Shown in pieces: positions 51,237-59,230 of a stretch of 64,000 nt of DNA. A model generated the notes under the pieces. That model had not been told where the DNA came from. It did not search any database and was given only the letters and a program-made list of their open reading frames with translations. The DNA comes from an uncultured Lachnospiraceae bacterium (GTDB taxonomy: Bacteria > Bacillota > Clostridia > Lachnospirales > Lachnospiraceae). How positions within the stretch are numbered: the stretch's first letter is position 1; every line of letters begins with the position of its first letter. A program made the translations under genes and the position numbers. The DNA is taken from NCBI GenBank assembly GCA_902775485.1, contig CACYMJ010000009.1, positions 1 through 64,000 of the forward strand, given 5' to 3'.

Positions 51237-52427
51237 CTATAAGATCCTCCGCGTCTTCGATGCCGACACTGACTCTTATCGTGTCTTCATATACTCCTGC
51301 CGCTTCTGTCTCCTCGCGGCTCGCCTGGACATATAAAGTTGATGCCGGGTGGATCACGAGTGTCCTTATATCTCCTATATTGCTTGCAATATACGCATAT
51401 TTAAGCGAGTTGATGATCGCAAAAGCCCTCTCCTTCGATCCTGCCCTGAAACTTAGGATGCCTCCGATCCGCTCAGTTGACTGTCAACAAATCTGTGATA
51501 CGGATGCTGCGGAAGTGTGAGGTAATTGACCTCTATACCCGGAATCTCATCCAATGCTTTTGCAAGTCTGTCGGCGTTTTCACATATCCGTTCCATTCGA
51601 ATTCCCAGCGTATCCGTTCCTATATAACTTAGGAAGGCATTGGCCGGGGCCATACAGCCACCCAGATTTTCCCAAATATCCGTACGAAGTCTTACCGAAA
51701 AAGCCATGGGACCGTATTTCCTATACTCGGCCAGTGCTGTATGTTTTATAAAATCCCATTTGAACTTTCCCCCGTCCACTATGATCCCGCCTATGGAATT
51801 ACCGCCACCGTTCAAATACTTGGACGTTGAATGAATGACAACATCTGCACCAAGTTTAAGCGGCCCGGCAATATACGGCGTCGCTGTAGTCGAGTCCACA
51901 AACAGCGGAACACTTGCTTCATGTGCAGCCTCTGCAACTTCCGCAACCGGAATTACCTTAAGTGAAGGATTGGAGATCAGTTCCGCAAAGACCATTCTTG
52001 TTCTTTCATTTATCAGGTTTCTTACCGTATCACCGGTAAGTTCATCAGCGTAAACAGTATGAATACCCAGTTTTTCAAGATCATGAAGAAGGGCAATCGT
52101 TCCTCCGTACAGCCCGCTTCCAGCTATGATCTCATCACCGCTTTCACATACAGCAAGTATTGCCGATGAAATGGCAGCCATACCGCTACTGCAGCTTATC
52201 GCACCAACCCCGCCTTCGAGTTCGCTGATCCTCTGTTCAAACGCACCCAGCGTAGGATTGCCTATTCTGGTATATGCATAGCCCATCTTTTTATGATCAA
52301 AGACTTTTTCAAGATCATCCATACTCTCATATCTGAATGCGCTGACCTGAGATATGGATGGAAGTGTCTGTCCCGACTCAAACCCCTGTGTACTTTTCCC
52401 GTGAAGCAGTTTCGTATTAAACAGCAT
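51193..52427 (-). pseudogene. O-acetylhomoserine sulfhydrylase/cystathionine gamma-synthase-like gene with frameshift
   Basis: The first frame (52427-51453, 324 residues) is a Cys/Met-metabolism PLP enzyme with the Lys in VIHSTSKYLNGGG, the substrate-binding YAYTRIGNPTLGAFE and CSSGMAAISSA. It breaks off as SQLSGSEAS. The missing C-terminus continues in another frame (about 51470-51193) as RIGGILSFRAGSKERAFAII and then TLVIHPASTLYVQ, ending IQNNPIST. One lost base near 51470 explains the break. Such enzymes add sulfide, or a thiocarboxylate-derived sulfur, to O-acetylhomoserine or O-acetylserine. It could be a sequencing error, a strain mutation or, less likely, programmed shifting. It leads the operon from promoter P2. 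Confidence 0.85.
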
Positions 52428-52465
52428 TTTATATACCGTTGGCCCTTTGTATGTATATTGTTGAG

Positions 52466-52500
52466 ATTATATCCGTATTTACCTACTATGTCAATAGGTA
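52466..52500 (-). promoter_or_regulatory. Promoter P2 of the encapsulin/sulfur operon with operator-like box
   Basis: On the minus strand a consensus TTGACA (52489-52494) and a perfect TATAAT (52466-52471) are 17 bases apart. The inverted repeat TACCTA (52480-52485) and TAGGTA (52495-52500) brackets the -35. Over about 22 bases the plus strand matches promoter P1 at all but two or three positions (shared core TGTCAATAGGTATAT). A common repressor is expected. The start codon of the first gene follows at 52427. Confidence 0.85.
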
Positions 52501-52548
52501 TATTGCGTAAAGCTCGATTTTTCTAAAATTGTCACACAACAAGAAAAC

Positions 52549-52671
52549 GCCAGGGGCTCCTTCGGAGCCCCTGGCAGGTCGTCCCGTCTCGATTTCAAGT
52601 GCTCTTTGCAAAAAAAAGGATACCTCTTCGGGTATCCTTCTTTTTTGCAAGAGCGCGAGACGGGACTCGAA
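52549..52671 (-). repeat. Right flank repeat with two terminator hairpins after tRNA-Gly
   Basis: Downstream of the tRNA on the minus strand lies GGATACC/GGTATCC (52618-52637) followed by a T run, and then a perfect 12-base stem (52549-52560 with 52564-52575, loop of three) followed by TTTT. Both can end the tRNA transcript. The segment 52573-52671 is 98% identical to 41365-41464. The part 52581-52666 is a long palindrome that pairs the tRNA 3' strand with an inverted copy of itself. Confidence 0.85.
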
Positions 52672-52724
52672 CCCGCGGCCTCGACCTTGGCAAGGTCGCG
52701 CTCCACCAACTGAGCCACTCGCGC
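52652..52724 (-). tRNA. tRNA-Gly(GCC)
   Basis: Seventy-three bases form a standard cloverleaf: acceptor GCGCGAG/CTCGCGC, D arm GCTC/GAGC, anticodon arm CGACC-TTGCCAA-GGTCG with anticodon GCC, T arm GCGGG-TTCGAGT-CCCGT, and discriminator T as usual for glycine. CCA is not encoded. Its last 20 bases are repeated at 41444-41463 at the far end of the sulfur island. Confidence 0.95.
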
Positions 52725-52749
52725 ATTATCTGACGACTTGTATATGTTA

Positions 52750-53415
52750 TCAAAGGGCAAAGGAAAAGTCAACGATTTTTTCAACTTTTTCGCCCGTTAC
52801 GGGATGGATAAACTCAAGTCTGTCCGCAACAAGAGCAATGCCGGAAGGATATTTCGTTACCGCTCCGTACTTTGCATCTCCGACTATGGGATGTCCCATG
52901 TGGGCAAGCTGTGCTCTGATCTGGTGAAACCTTCCGGTTATGAGATCTATCGACAGAACGGTCATATTTTTCTGTGGCAGTTCGCTCTCCTTCCGATACT
53001 TCAGTCTGCACTCCTGCAGTTTGACATTATCACGGCCGGTGTCGCATATGATCGCTTTTCCGGCTTTGCCGTCCTTATACATCATATCCGTAAGCATTGT
53101 TTCTTCGGTAGATGCTATGATTCCTTCAACAACTGCACGGTAGTGCTTGTTCATCAGACCGTCTCTTATCTGACGTGAAAGATTCGCCGCACTTTCACGG
53201 TTTTTTGCAAATACCAGTATACCGGCAACAGGCTGGTCCAGTCGGTGTACCACGCCGACATACGGCTCTGTCTTTATATCAGGCTCTGATCTTTTTAAAT
53301 GATCCTTGATAAGACTGACACAATCCGGCTGCAGAACATTCGCGCTCTGCGCCGCCAGGCCGGCACTCTTTTCTATGATGATGATCGAATTGTCTTCGTA
53401 TATAACCTTTATCAA
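52750..53415 (-). CDS. RluA-family pseudouridine synthase
   Basis: The protein has 221 residues, a catalytic domain without an S4 domain. The active-site motif is HRLDQPVAGILVFAKN with the catalytic Asp. The later segment TGRFHQIRAQLAHMGHPIVGDAKYG is the usual RluA signature. It converts uridine in rRNA or tRNA to pseudouridine, but the target cannot be deduced. It follows murG closely on the same strand and lies outside the island, next to tRNA-Gly. Confidence 0.9.
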   Translation of the reverse strand: MIKVIYEDNSIIIIEKSAGLAAQSANVLQPDCVSLIKDHLKRSEPDIKTEPYVGVVHRLDQPVAGILVFAKNRESAANLSRQIRDGLMNKHYRAVVEGIIASTEETMLTDMMYKDGKAGKAIICDTGRDNVKLQECRLKYRKESELPQKNMTVLSIDLITGRFHQIRAQLAHMGHPIVGDAKYGAVTKYPSGIALVADRLEFIHPVTGEKVEKIVDFSFAL

Positions 53416-53419
53416 TGAT

Positions 53420-54493
53420 TTATTCCGTACTGTATTCTTCGATCAGCTTCATAACAGCGGATACGGCATTTGTCTGGTCGCTTTTGAGCATGACCTTTCT
53501 AAACTCCTCACGACGCTCATACAGATCACAAATGGTATCAAACAGTGAATCCTCCGAAAGATCCTTATCCTCATCAAGCACGAGCGAGAATCCCTGTTTC
53601 CTGAATGATTCGGCATTTAACAGCTGATCGCCTCTTGATGCCGATGCAGGGAGCGGGATCAGGAGATTGGGCTTGTGAAGTGCCAGAAGTTCACAGATCG
53701 CATTTGCTCCGGCACGGCTTACAACGATCTCGGACAGGGCAAACAGATCCTTCATCTCATCCCTGGCATACTCAAGCTGGAAATATCCTCTCGTTCCCGT
53801 AAGCGACTCATCCAGTTTACCCTTACCGCAAAGATGCAGTACATTGAACTTCTCTGTAAGACGCGGAAGTATCTTTCTTATGATATTATTCACGGATGCG
53901 GCTCCCAGACTGCCACCGACAACCATTATGACCGGTTTTTCCGGGTCCTCGAAATTGCAGATCTTTTCCGCCTTTGATGCATCACCGAGCATAAGCTCCG
54001 CTCTTATCGGGCAGCCTGTAAGCTCAGCTTTCTCCTTCGGCAGCATCTGTGCCGTTTCCGGGAAATTACAGCATATCTTCACAGCCGATGAAAAGCTCAG
54101 TTTATTCGCTAGGCCGGGCGTCATATCCGATTCATGGATTATAACGGGAACTTTGTTTTTCTTTGCGGCCCATACAACAGGGACGGAAACAAAGCCTCCC
54201 TTGGAGAACACAATGGAAGGTTTTAACTGTCTTATGATCCTGTCGGCTTCTCCGAAACCTTTCAGTACCCTGAACGGATCGGTGAAATTCTTCATGGAAA
54301 AATATCTGCGAAGCTTTCCCGTCGATATGCCATGATAAGGGATGGAATAATCCTCTATCAGTGATCTTTCCATCCCTTCATATGATCCTATATAACAAAT
54401 ATCGTATCCTGCGGTCCGAAGAGCCGGTATCAGAGCGATATTCGGTGTGACATGACCGGCGGTCCCGCCGCCGGTTAGTACTATTCGTTTCAT
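53420..54493 (-). CDS. murG: UDP-GlcNAc:lipid I N-acetylglucosaminyltransferase MurG
   Basis: The protein has 357 residues. It shows the glycine loop VLTGGGTAGHVTPN, SIVFSKGGFVSVPVVWAA, IHESDMTPGLANKL and VMVVGGSLGAASVN, all typical of MurG. It adds GlcNAc to lipid I on the inner face of the membrane to make lipid II for peptidoglycan. The start codon overlaps the stop of pgi (TAATG). It is unusual to find it away from a dcw cluster, but Clostridia often have a second, YtgP-like or stand-alone copy. Confidence 0.93.
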   Translation of the reverse strand: MKRIVLTGGGTAGHVTPNIALIPALRTAGYDICYIGSYEGMERSLIEDYSIPYHGISTGKLRRYFSMKNFTDPFRVLKGFGEADRIIRQLKPSIVFSKGGFVSVPVVWAAKKNKVPVIIHESDMTPGLANKLSFSSAVKICCNFPETAQMLPKEKAELTGCPIRAELMLGDASKAEKICNFEDPEKPVIMVVGGSLGAASVNNIIRKILPRLTEKFNVLHLCGKGKLDESLTGTRGYFQLEYARDEMKDLFALSEIVVSRAGANAICELLALHKPNLLIPLPASASRGDQLLNAESFRKQGFSLVLDEDKDLSEDSLFDTICDLYERREEFRKVMLKSDQTNAVSAVMKLIEEYSTE

Positions 54494-55842
54494 TACAGTC
54501 TTGCCATCAATGCCTCTCTGGCCTCTTCGTATCCGGGCTTTCCGAGAAGTGCGAACATATTCTTCTTATAGCTTTCAACACCGGGCTGGTTGAACGGATT
54601 GACGCCCAGGGTATAACCGCTCACGCCGCAGGCAAACTCAAAGAAGTAGAACAACTGTCCGAGATAGAATTCATTAACCTCCGGAACATTTACAACCGTA
54701 TTGGGAACGCATCCGTCCGTATGAGCAAGTATCGTTCCGTTCATCGCACTCTTATTGACAAAATCCACCGTCTTGCCTGCAAGATAATTAAGTCCGTCAA
54801 GATCCGTAGGCTCTTCCGAAAGTGTTATCGTCTCTCTCGATGTCTCGATATTGATGACGGTCTCAAAGATATTTCTTGACCCGTCCTGGATGAACTGACC
54901 CATTGAATGAAGATCTGTCGTAAGATCAACACTTGCGGGGAATATACCCTTCTGGTCCTTGCCTTCGGACTCTCCGTATAACTGCTTCCACCATTCGGAG
55001 ATGTAATGTACAGACGGCTCATAGTTGGCCATGATCTCGATCTGTTTGCCTTTACGGAGAAGTATGTTCCGAACAGCCGCATACTTAAGCGCATCGTTCT
55101 CTTCAAACGGAGCTGTTAGAGCCGTCTCTCTTGCTGACTGTGCACCTTCCATAAGCTTATTGATATCTGCGCCCGATACAGCGATGGGAAGAAGACCTAC
55201 AGCGGTAAGTACTGAGAATCTGCCCCCGACATCATCGGGAACGACAAAGCTCTCATAGCCCTCTTCGTTTGCCAGATTCTTAAGAGATCCTCTTGCCTTA
55301 TCGGTCGTTGCATATATTCTCTTTGCAGCCTCTGCTTTTCCGTATTTCTTCTCAAGCATTTCCTTGAACACTCTGAACGCAATGGCAGGTTCGGTGGTTG
55401 TTCCGGATTTACTGATCATATTGATCGAGAAATCACGGTCTCCGATAACATCCATAAGATGCTTGATATATGTGCTGCTTATGCTGTTTCCGACAAAATA
55501 GATCTCAGGAGTCTTTCTGATCTCCTTCGGAATGATGTTATAAAAACTGTGGCGCAAAAATTCGATCGCAGCCCTTGCTCCGAGGTAAGATCCGCCTATT
55601 CCGATTACAAGCAGAACTTCGGAATCGCTTTTTATCTTCTCTGCAGCCTTTAATATACGGTCAAATTCTTCCTTGTCATAATCAACCGGAAGATCGATCC
55701 ATCCGAGAAAATCGTTTCCCGCACCGCTCTTTGACACAAGAACTTCCTTCGCGTTCTCAACGATGTCGCACATTGAGCTTATCTCCTGCTCACCGATGAA
55801 CTGCATTGCTTTGCTGTAATCATAAGTAACTTTTGAACTCAT
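54493..55842 (-). CDS. pgi: Glucose-6-phosphate isomerase
   Basis: The protein has 449 residues, the length of the Firmicutes Pgi type. Motifs include [40 protein letters not shown], the catalytic Glu region [21 protein letters not shown], and [21 protein letters not shown]. It interconverts glucose-6-phosphate and fructose-6-phosphate in glycolysis. It is translationally linked with murG downstream, a pairing that joins the sugar-phosphate pool to wall synthesis. Confidence 0.95.
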   Translation of the reverse strand: MSSKVTYDYSKAMQFIGEQEISSMCDIVENAKEVLVSKSGAGNDFLGWIDLPVDYDKEEFDRILKAAEKIKSDSEVLLVIGIGGSYLGARAAIEFLRHSFYNIIPKEIRKTPEIYFVGNSISSTYIKHLMDVIGDRDFSINMISKSGTTTEPAIAFRVFKEMLEKKYGKAEAAKRIYATTDKARGSLKNLANEEGYESFVVPDDVGGRFSVLTAVGLLPIAVSGADINKLMEGAQSARETALTAPFEENDALKYAAVRNILLRKGKQIEIMANYEPSVHYISEWWKQLYGESEGKDQKGIFPASVDLTTDLHSMGQFIQDGSRNIFETVINIETSRETITLSEEPTDLDGLNYLAGKTVDFVNKSAMNGTILAHTDGCVPNTVVNVPEVNEFYLGQLFYFFEFACGVSGYTLGVNPFNQPGVESYKKNMFALLGKPGYEEAREALMARL

Positions 55843-55893
55843 TTTTGATCATTTCTCCTTTTTGGTTCATTAAAATGTTTAAAATATTATATC

Positions 55894-56304
55894 CTACGAT
55901 ACTATTTCCTTCAATACGGCTTCAAGCTCACCCTCTGCAGGTTCTGACGGTTTCATGTTAAAATCCTGGCCGTCATCTTTATATCGGGGGATCAGGTGGG
56001 TATGAAAATGAAATACCGTCTGTCCGGCCACCGTGCCGTTGTTCTGCATCACGTTAAAACCGTCCCATGAAAGTTTTTCCTTTAACAGTTTCATCATTTT
56101 GCGTGCAAGCGGGAAAACCTTTGCAGCCGTCTCGTCATCAAGCTGCTCCAGATTGTCAAAATGCTCCTTCGGAACTATCAGGCAATGTCCTTTTGTTGCG
56201 GGAGCCGCATCCAGAAACACTCTGAAATCATCATCCTCATATATCGTATTCGTGGGGATATCTCCGTTTGCGAGCTTACAAAAAATACAATCATCCTTTT
56301 TCAT
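55894..56304 (-). CDS. HIT-family protein (Hint-like nucleotide hydrolase)
   Basis: The protein has 136 residues. CIFCKLANGDIP at the N-terminus supplies the usual CxxC zinc site. The histidine triad reads QTVFHFHTHLIPRY. Hint-type enzymes hydrolyse nucleoside phosphoramidates and aminoacyl-adenylates. It is a soluble cytoplasmic protein. It lies between pgi and the flavodoxin-SCP2 gene on the same strand. Confidence 0.93.
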   Translation of the reverse strand: MKKDDCIFCKLANGDIPTNTIYEDDDFRVFLDAAPATKGHCLIVPKEHFDNLEQLDDETAAKVFPLARKMMKLLKEKLSWDGFNVMQNNGTVAGQTVFHFHTHLIPRYKDDGQDFNMKPSEPAEGELEAVLKEIVS

Positions 56305-56325
56305 GAATCTTTCCTCCTCAGCGCA

Positions 56326-57330
56326 TCATTCACTGGCGTTTAAGAATGTGAATACCTGATCAAGAAGGAGCAGTATCCTGAAGTCTCCCTTGACCTGCAT
56401 ATCTCCTGTCATAAATGCTCTCTGGAAACTCATCTGGCCGGCAATGATATGTTCAAGCACATCCGGTTTGATCCGGCAGAGTATGTCCGGAGTATCATGA
56501 TTTCCATAGTAACACTTCAGTTTCGAATCGATGATCTCAACTATAAGCGCTTTCTTCCTGTCTTCGATCATAAACTTGTACGAAGCGTTTACAACTCCTT
56601 CAGGCGAGAAATGCTCCTCGAAATCCCTGATGAACTGCTTGTTAACATCAATGTCCTTCTTCTCAAGCATACCCTTGAACAGTGATGAGAGTTCCTGAAT
56701 ATCTTCCTTCTGCTGTGCCACATACTGCTCATCGGAAGCATATTTGGACAGCTGCTCTGTTTCCTGGGGTGTGAGAGGTATGATCTTAGTTCCGCCGACT
56801 ATCTGTTTAACAGCCTGGTTGCTTGAAGGAAGAGAGTGCATTTTCTGCGAGATCGTCCGGTACAGATTTTCAGTCTTCTTCTCTATGATCTTGATATATT
56901 CACCGTTCAGTTCGAAGTTTGTTGTATCATCCACATATCCGCACAGCCCGCTGCAAGGCAGTCCGCCAAGGATCTCCCATGCAACCTGCAGGCTCGTTTT
57001 GGCTTCACGTTCCCCGCTTGATAAGGACATTACTACCGGGCACATATAAGTCTTGCTGATCTTCTCTTTGTTGCCGTATAACCAGCAGGCATCCAGAAAC
57101 TGCATCATGTATCCGCCGACCCCGTACCATTCGACCGTTGTAGCAAGCACGATACCGTCAGCTTCGTTTATCGATGCCGGAAGTGACGTGATCTGGTTTC
57201 GAAGCTCATAAAGCGGAAATCTTTCCACATTAACGTTGAGCTCGGTAAGAACCTCCGTCATTTTGCTTATCACAAACAGCGTCGGATCATCCAGTATACC
57301 TCTGCCTCCGTAATAAATATTGATCTTCAT
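56326..57330 (-). CDS. Flavodoxin-fold protein fused to an SCP2 sterol-carrier-like domain
   Basis: The protein has 334 residues. The N-terminal ~180 residues resemble NADPH-dependent FMN reductases or multimeric flavodoxin WrbA (MKINIYYGGRGILDDPTLFVISKM, GIVLATTVEWYGVGGYMMQFLDACW). The C-terminal ~100 residues resemble SCP2 domains, ending MSFQRAFMTGDMQVKGDF, a hydrophobic-ligand pocket. A redox enzyme acting on a lipid-like ligand is an inference. It overlaps the rhomboid gene stop by four bases (ATGA), so the two are coupled. Confidence 0.7.
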   Translation of the reverse strand: MKINIYYGGRGILDDPTLFVISKMTEVLTELNVNVERFPLYELRNQITSLPASINEADGIVLATTVEWYGVGGYMMQFLDACWLYGNKEKISKTYMCPVVMSLSSGEREAKTSLQVAWEILGGLPCSGLCGYVDDTTNFELNGEYIKIIEKKTENLYRTISQKMHSLPSSNQAVKQIVGGTKIIPLTPQETEQLSKYASDEQYVAQQKEDIQELSSLFKGMLEKKDIDVNKQFIRDFEEHFSPEGVVNASYKFMIEDRKKALIVEIIDSKLKCYYGNHDTPDILCRIKPDVLEHIIAGQMSFQRAFMTGDMQVKGDFRILLLLDQVFTFLNASE

Positions 57331-58400
57331 GTAAGCGTACTCCTATCGTTTTTTCTGTACAGGATCAACGCAGCAACGAATCCTCCCACCAGGCCAAACA
57401 GATGTGCTGCATTATCTACTCTTTCCGCAACAAAACCCTGGTAAAGCATATATGCTATAAGAACACATACCCGAAGCGTTGTCATATCTTCAAGCCTTCC
57501 CTTGTTTATGACAACTATCCAAAGCAAAGCGCCTATTATCGCAAATATCGCACCCGATGCGCCTACAGACATGATCTGCGGATTATACAGTGCATACAGA
57601 AACGATCCGCAGCCCCCGAACATTCCTCCGAGCAAATATATCAGGATATATCTGAACTTACCTACAGCCCTTTCCACGTTATCACCAAGGAACATCAACA
57701 CCACCATATTTCCGGCGATATGATCAAAACCGTTGTGTAGGAACATGTAGGTAAACAGTCTGTATATCTGTCCGTGTTCAATTATCCCGGGCGCATACAT
57801 AGCCCCGTTGTACAGTATCGTCTCGACTCTTTCCGGTGAGCAGAAAAAAGACATATAGAGAAAAACCAGAACGTTTACTATCACCAGTGCGGTATTGACC
57901 GGCGTGAACTCCCGGGCAAACGATCTGGCCTGTCTCGGATTGTCATCATAGTATCCCGTATATCTTCCGGCGGGAGTCGTCTCATATATAACCTCAGGAA
58001 CTTTTACTGATATAGGTATCTGTGACTCGATCTGTTCCCTTAATCCGTAAAATTCGTCAGGCTGATTCTCATATACGATCAATGACCCTGTTTCGGAATT
58101 GACGATCCAGCAATGAGTATCACTTAATATGTACTTCCTGGATTCGCTTACAAACGGCGTAACTACAAGCGTCAGAAAATCTATATCTTCGTATCCGTGC
58201 TCCCTTATATGCTCCTTTGATTTCTCGCAAAAAACCTCATATTGTTCTGTCGTAACGGTAACATCCTCGACAAGATCCAATACCTGGACCACTTTGGCCG
58301 AAGACATTTCATACCGGACAAACAGCTTTACAAAGGGAACGTTCGATTCGATCTTCAGGTATCCCTGTTTTTCGAGAAGACTCTGAATCTTTTCAACCAT
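57327..58400 (-). CDS. Rhomboid-family intramembrane serine protease
   Basis: The protein has 357 residues. About 175 N-terminal residues form a soluble domain with no family I recognise. The rhomboid core follows with six membrane helices. The second-helix motif is HNGFDHIAGNMVVLMFLGDNVE, the catalytic Ser is in SVGASGAIFAIIGAL and the catalytic His in NAAHLFGLVGGFVAAL. It should cut membrane-spanning substrates. Co-translation with the flavodoxin-SCP2 gene is suggested by overlap. Confidence 0.9.
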   Translation of the reverse strand: MVEKIQSLLEKQGYLKIESNVPFVKLFVRYEMSSAKVVQVLDLVEDVTVTTEQYEVFCEKSKEHIREHGYEDIDFLTLVVTPFVSESRKYILSDTHCWIVNSETGSLIVYENQPDEFYGLREQIESQIPISVKVPEVIYETTPAGRYTGYYDDNPRQARSFAREFTPVNTALVIVNVLVFLYMSFFCSPERVETILYNGAMYAPGIIEHGQIYRLFTYMFLHNGFDHIAGNMVVLMFLGDNVERAVGKFRYILIYLLGGMFGGCGSFLYALYNPQIMSVGASGAIFAIIGALLWIVVINKGRLEDMTTLRVCVLIAYMLYQGFVAERVDNAAHLFGLVGGFVAALILYRKNDRSTLT

Positions 58401-58431
58401 AACGGAATTATATCAAATTGTGGAGGACCTG

Positions 58432-58785
58432 TTAATACTTTGGACAAAAGTGTTTATAAGCTTTTGCGGTATGCAGGTATGTCCCCGGAAAAAGCGGAGG
58501 GGACCCCTCGACCGTAAGGATCACATACTTTTCGTCCGATTCAGACCTTATATCCGTGTTCCAGTTCAGCAAAAGATCCGAAGCCAGTTTCACGCCGGCA
58601 TACTCTGCCGCCGTCTCGTCCGGATCATCCTCATATACACCCCGGATCACGGCACTCTGGCATATATATTCCATGGCGCATCTGTCATGCGCAAACATCG
58701 CAGCATAAAGAAACAGCACGATAATTCCCAAAACCAAAGGCATTATCAGTGCCGCTTCAACCGTATAACTTCCTTTAAATCTCAT
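58432..58785 (-). CDS. TadE-like pilus pseudopilin
   Basis: The protein has 117 residues. A short basic start and the helix GSYTVEAALIMPLVLGIIVLFLYAAMF are typical of TadE/TadF-like minor pseudopilins, with Glu near position five of the hydrophobic segment. The remaining part is soluble and extracytoplasmic. Its start lies inside the end of the prepilin peptidase gene. It is the last gene of the Tad/Flp cluster. Confidence 0.7.
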   Translation of the reverse strand: MRFKGSYTVEAALIMPLVLGIIVLFLYAAMFAHDRCAMEYICQSAVIRGVYEDDPDETAAEYAGVKLASDLLLNWNTDIRSESDEKYVILTVEGSPPLFPGTYLHTAKAYKHFCPKY

Positions 58786-59230
58786 ATACCGTCACAGCCA
58801 GGAATCCCGCCATAATAAAAGGCGCAAAAGGTATGGTTCCTTTAAAACGTTTTTTTGCGGATACGATCCTGATCCCGGCAAAAACCGCTGCGGCAATAAA
58901 AGCGGCAGAAAGTGCCGCAAATAGTATTTGGAGGCCAAGGATCAAACCAAGCGAGGCCATAAGATATCCGTCTCCCATTCCAATACAGGCCCCGCCTGCT
59001 TTTACGATCATGATGATCACAACCGATACCGCTGCCGGCAGCAAAATATCATACAACAGAATATGCTCTGACTGTACAGGTGATGCAAAAAACCAGGATA
59101 CGGCAAACATGGCCAGCGTTCCGGCCGAAGAGACCGCCAGCGGAAACAGATATATATTTCTTTCCCTGATATCCGTATATGAACATATTGCCAACAATAA
59201 AAGTGCGATCATCTGCCTTATCTGCCACAT
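58775..59230 (-). CDS. Type IV prepilin peptidase (A24, TadV/CpaA-like)
   Basis: ATG at 59230 has GGAGG ten bases upstream; a TTG lies three codons earlier. The product has 151 residues and about five helices. The catalytic Asp residues are in ICSYTDIRERNIYLFPL and GGACIGMGDGYLMASLGL. It lacks the methyltransferase domain, as in the short TadV type that processes Flp pilins. It overlaps both neighbouring genes of the cluster. Confidence 0.85.
   Translation of the reverse strand: MWQIRQMIALLLLAICSYTDIRERNIYLFPLAVSSAGTLAMFAVSWFFASPVQSEHILLYDILLPAAVSVVIIMIVKAGGACIGMGDGYLMASLGLILGLQILFAALSAAFIAAAVFAGIRIVSAKKRFKGTIPFAPFIMAGFLAVTVYEI

Larger units (their letters stand above)
41365..52671. mobile_element. 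Putative sulfur-metabolism genomic island at tRNA-Gly
   Basis: The block is bounded by a 100-bp direct repeat (41365-41464 and 52573-52671). Each copy contains the last 20 bases of tRNA-Gly(GCC) and its 3' flank. The complete tRNA is at the high end and a displaced 3' end at the low end, which is the arrangement left by integration into a tRNA gene. All genes between them, and none outside, concern sulfur transfer. No integrase is present. The two arms differ at about two positions, so the event is probably not recent, or the repeat belongs to a dispersed family. Confidence 0.55.
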
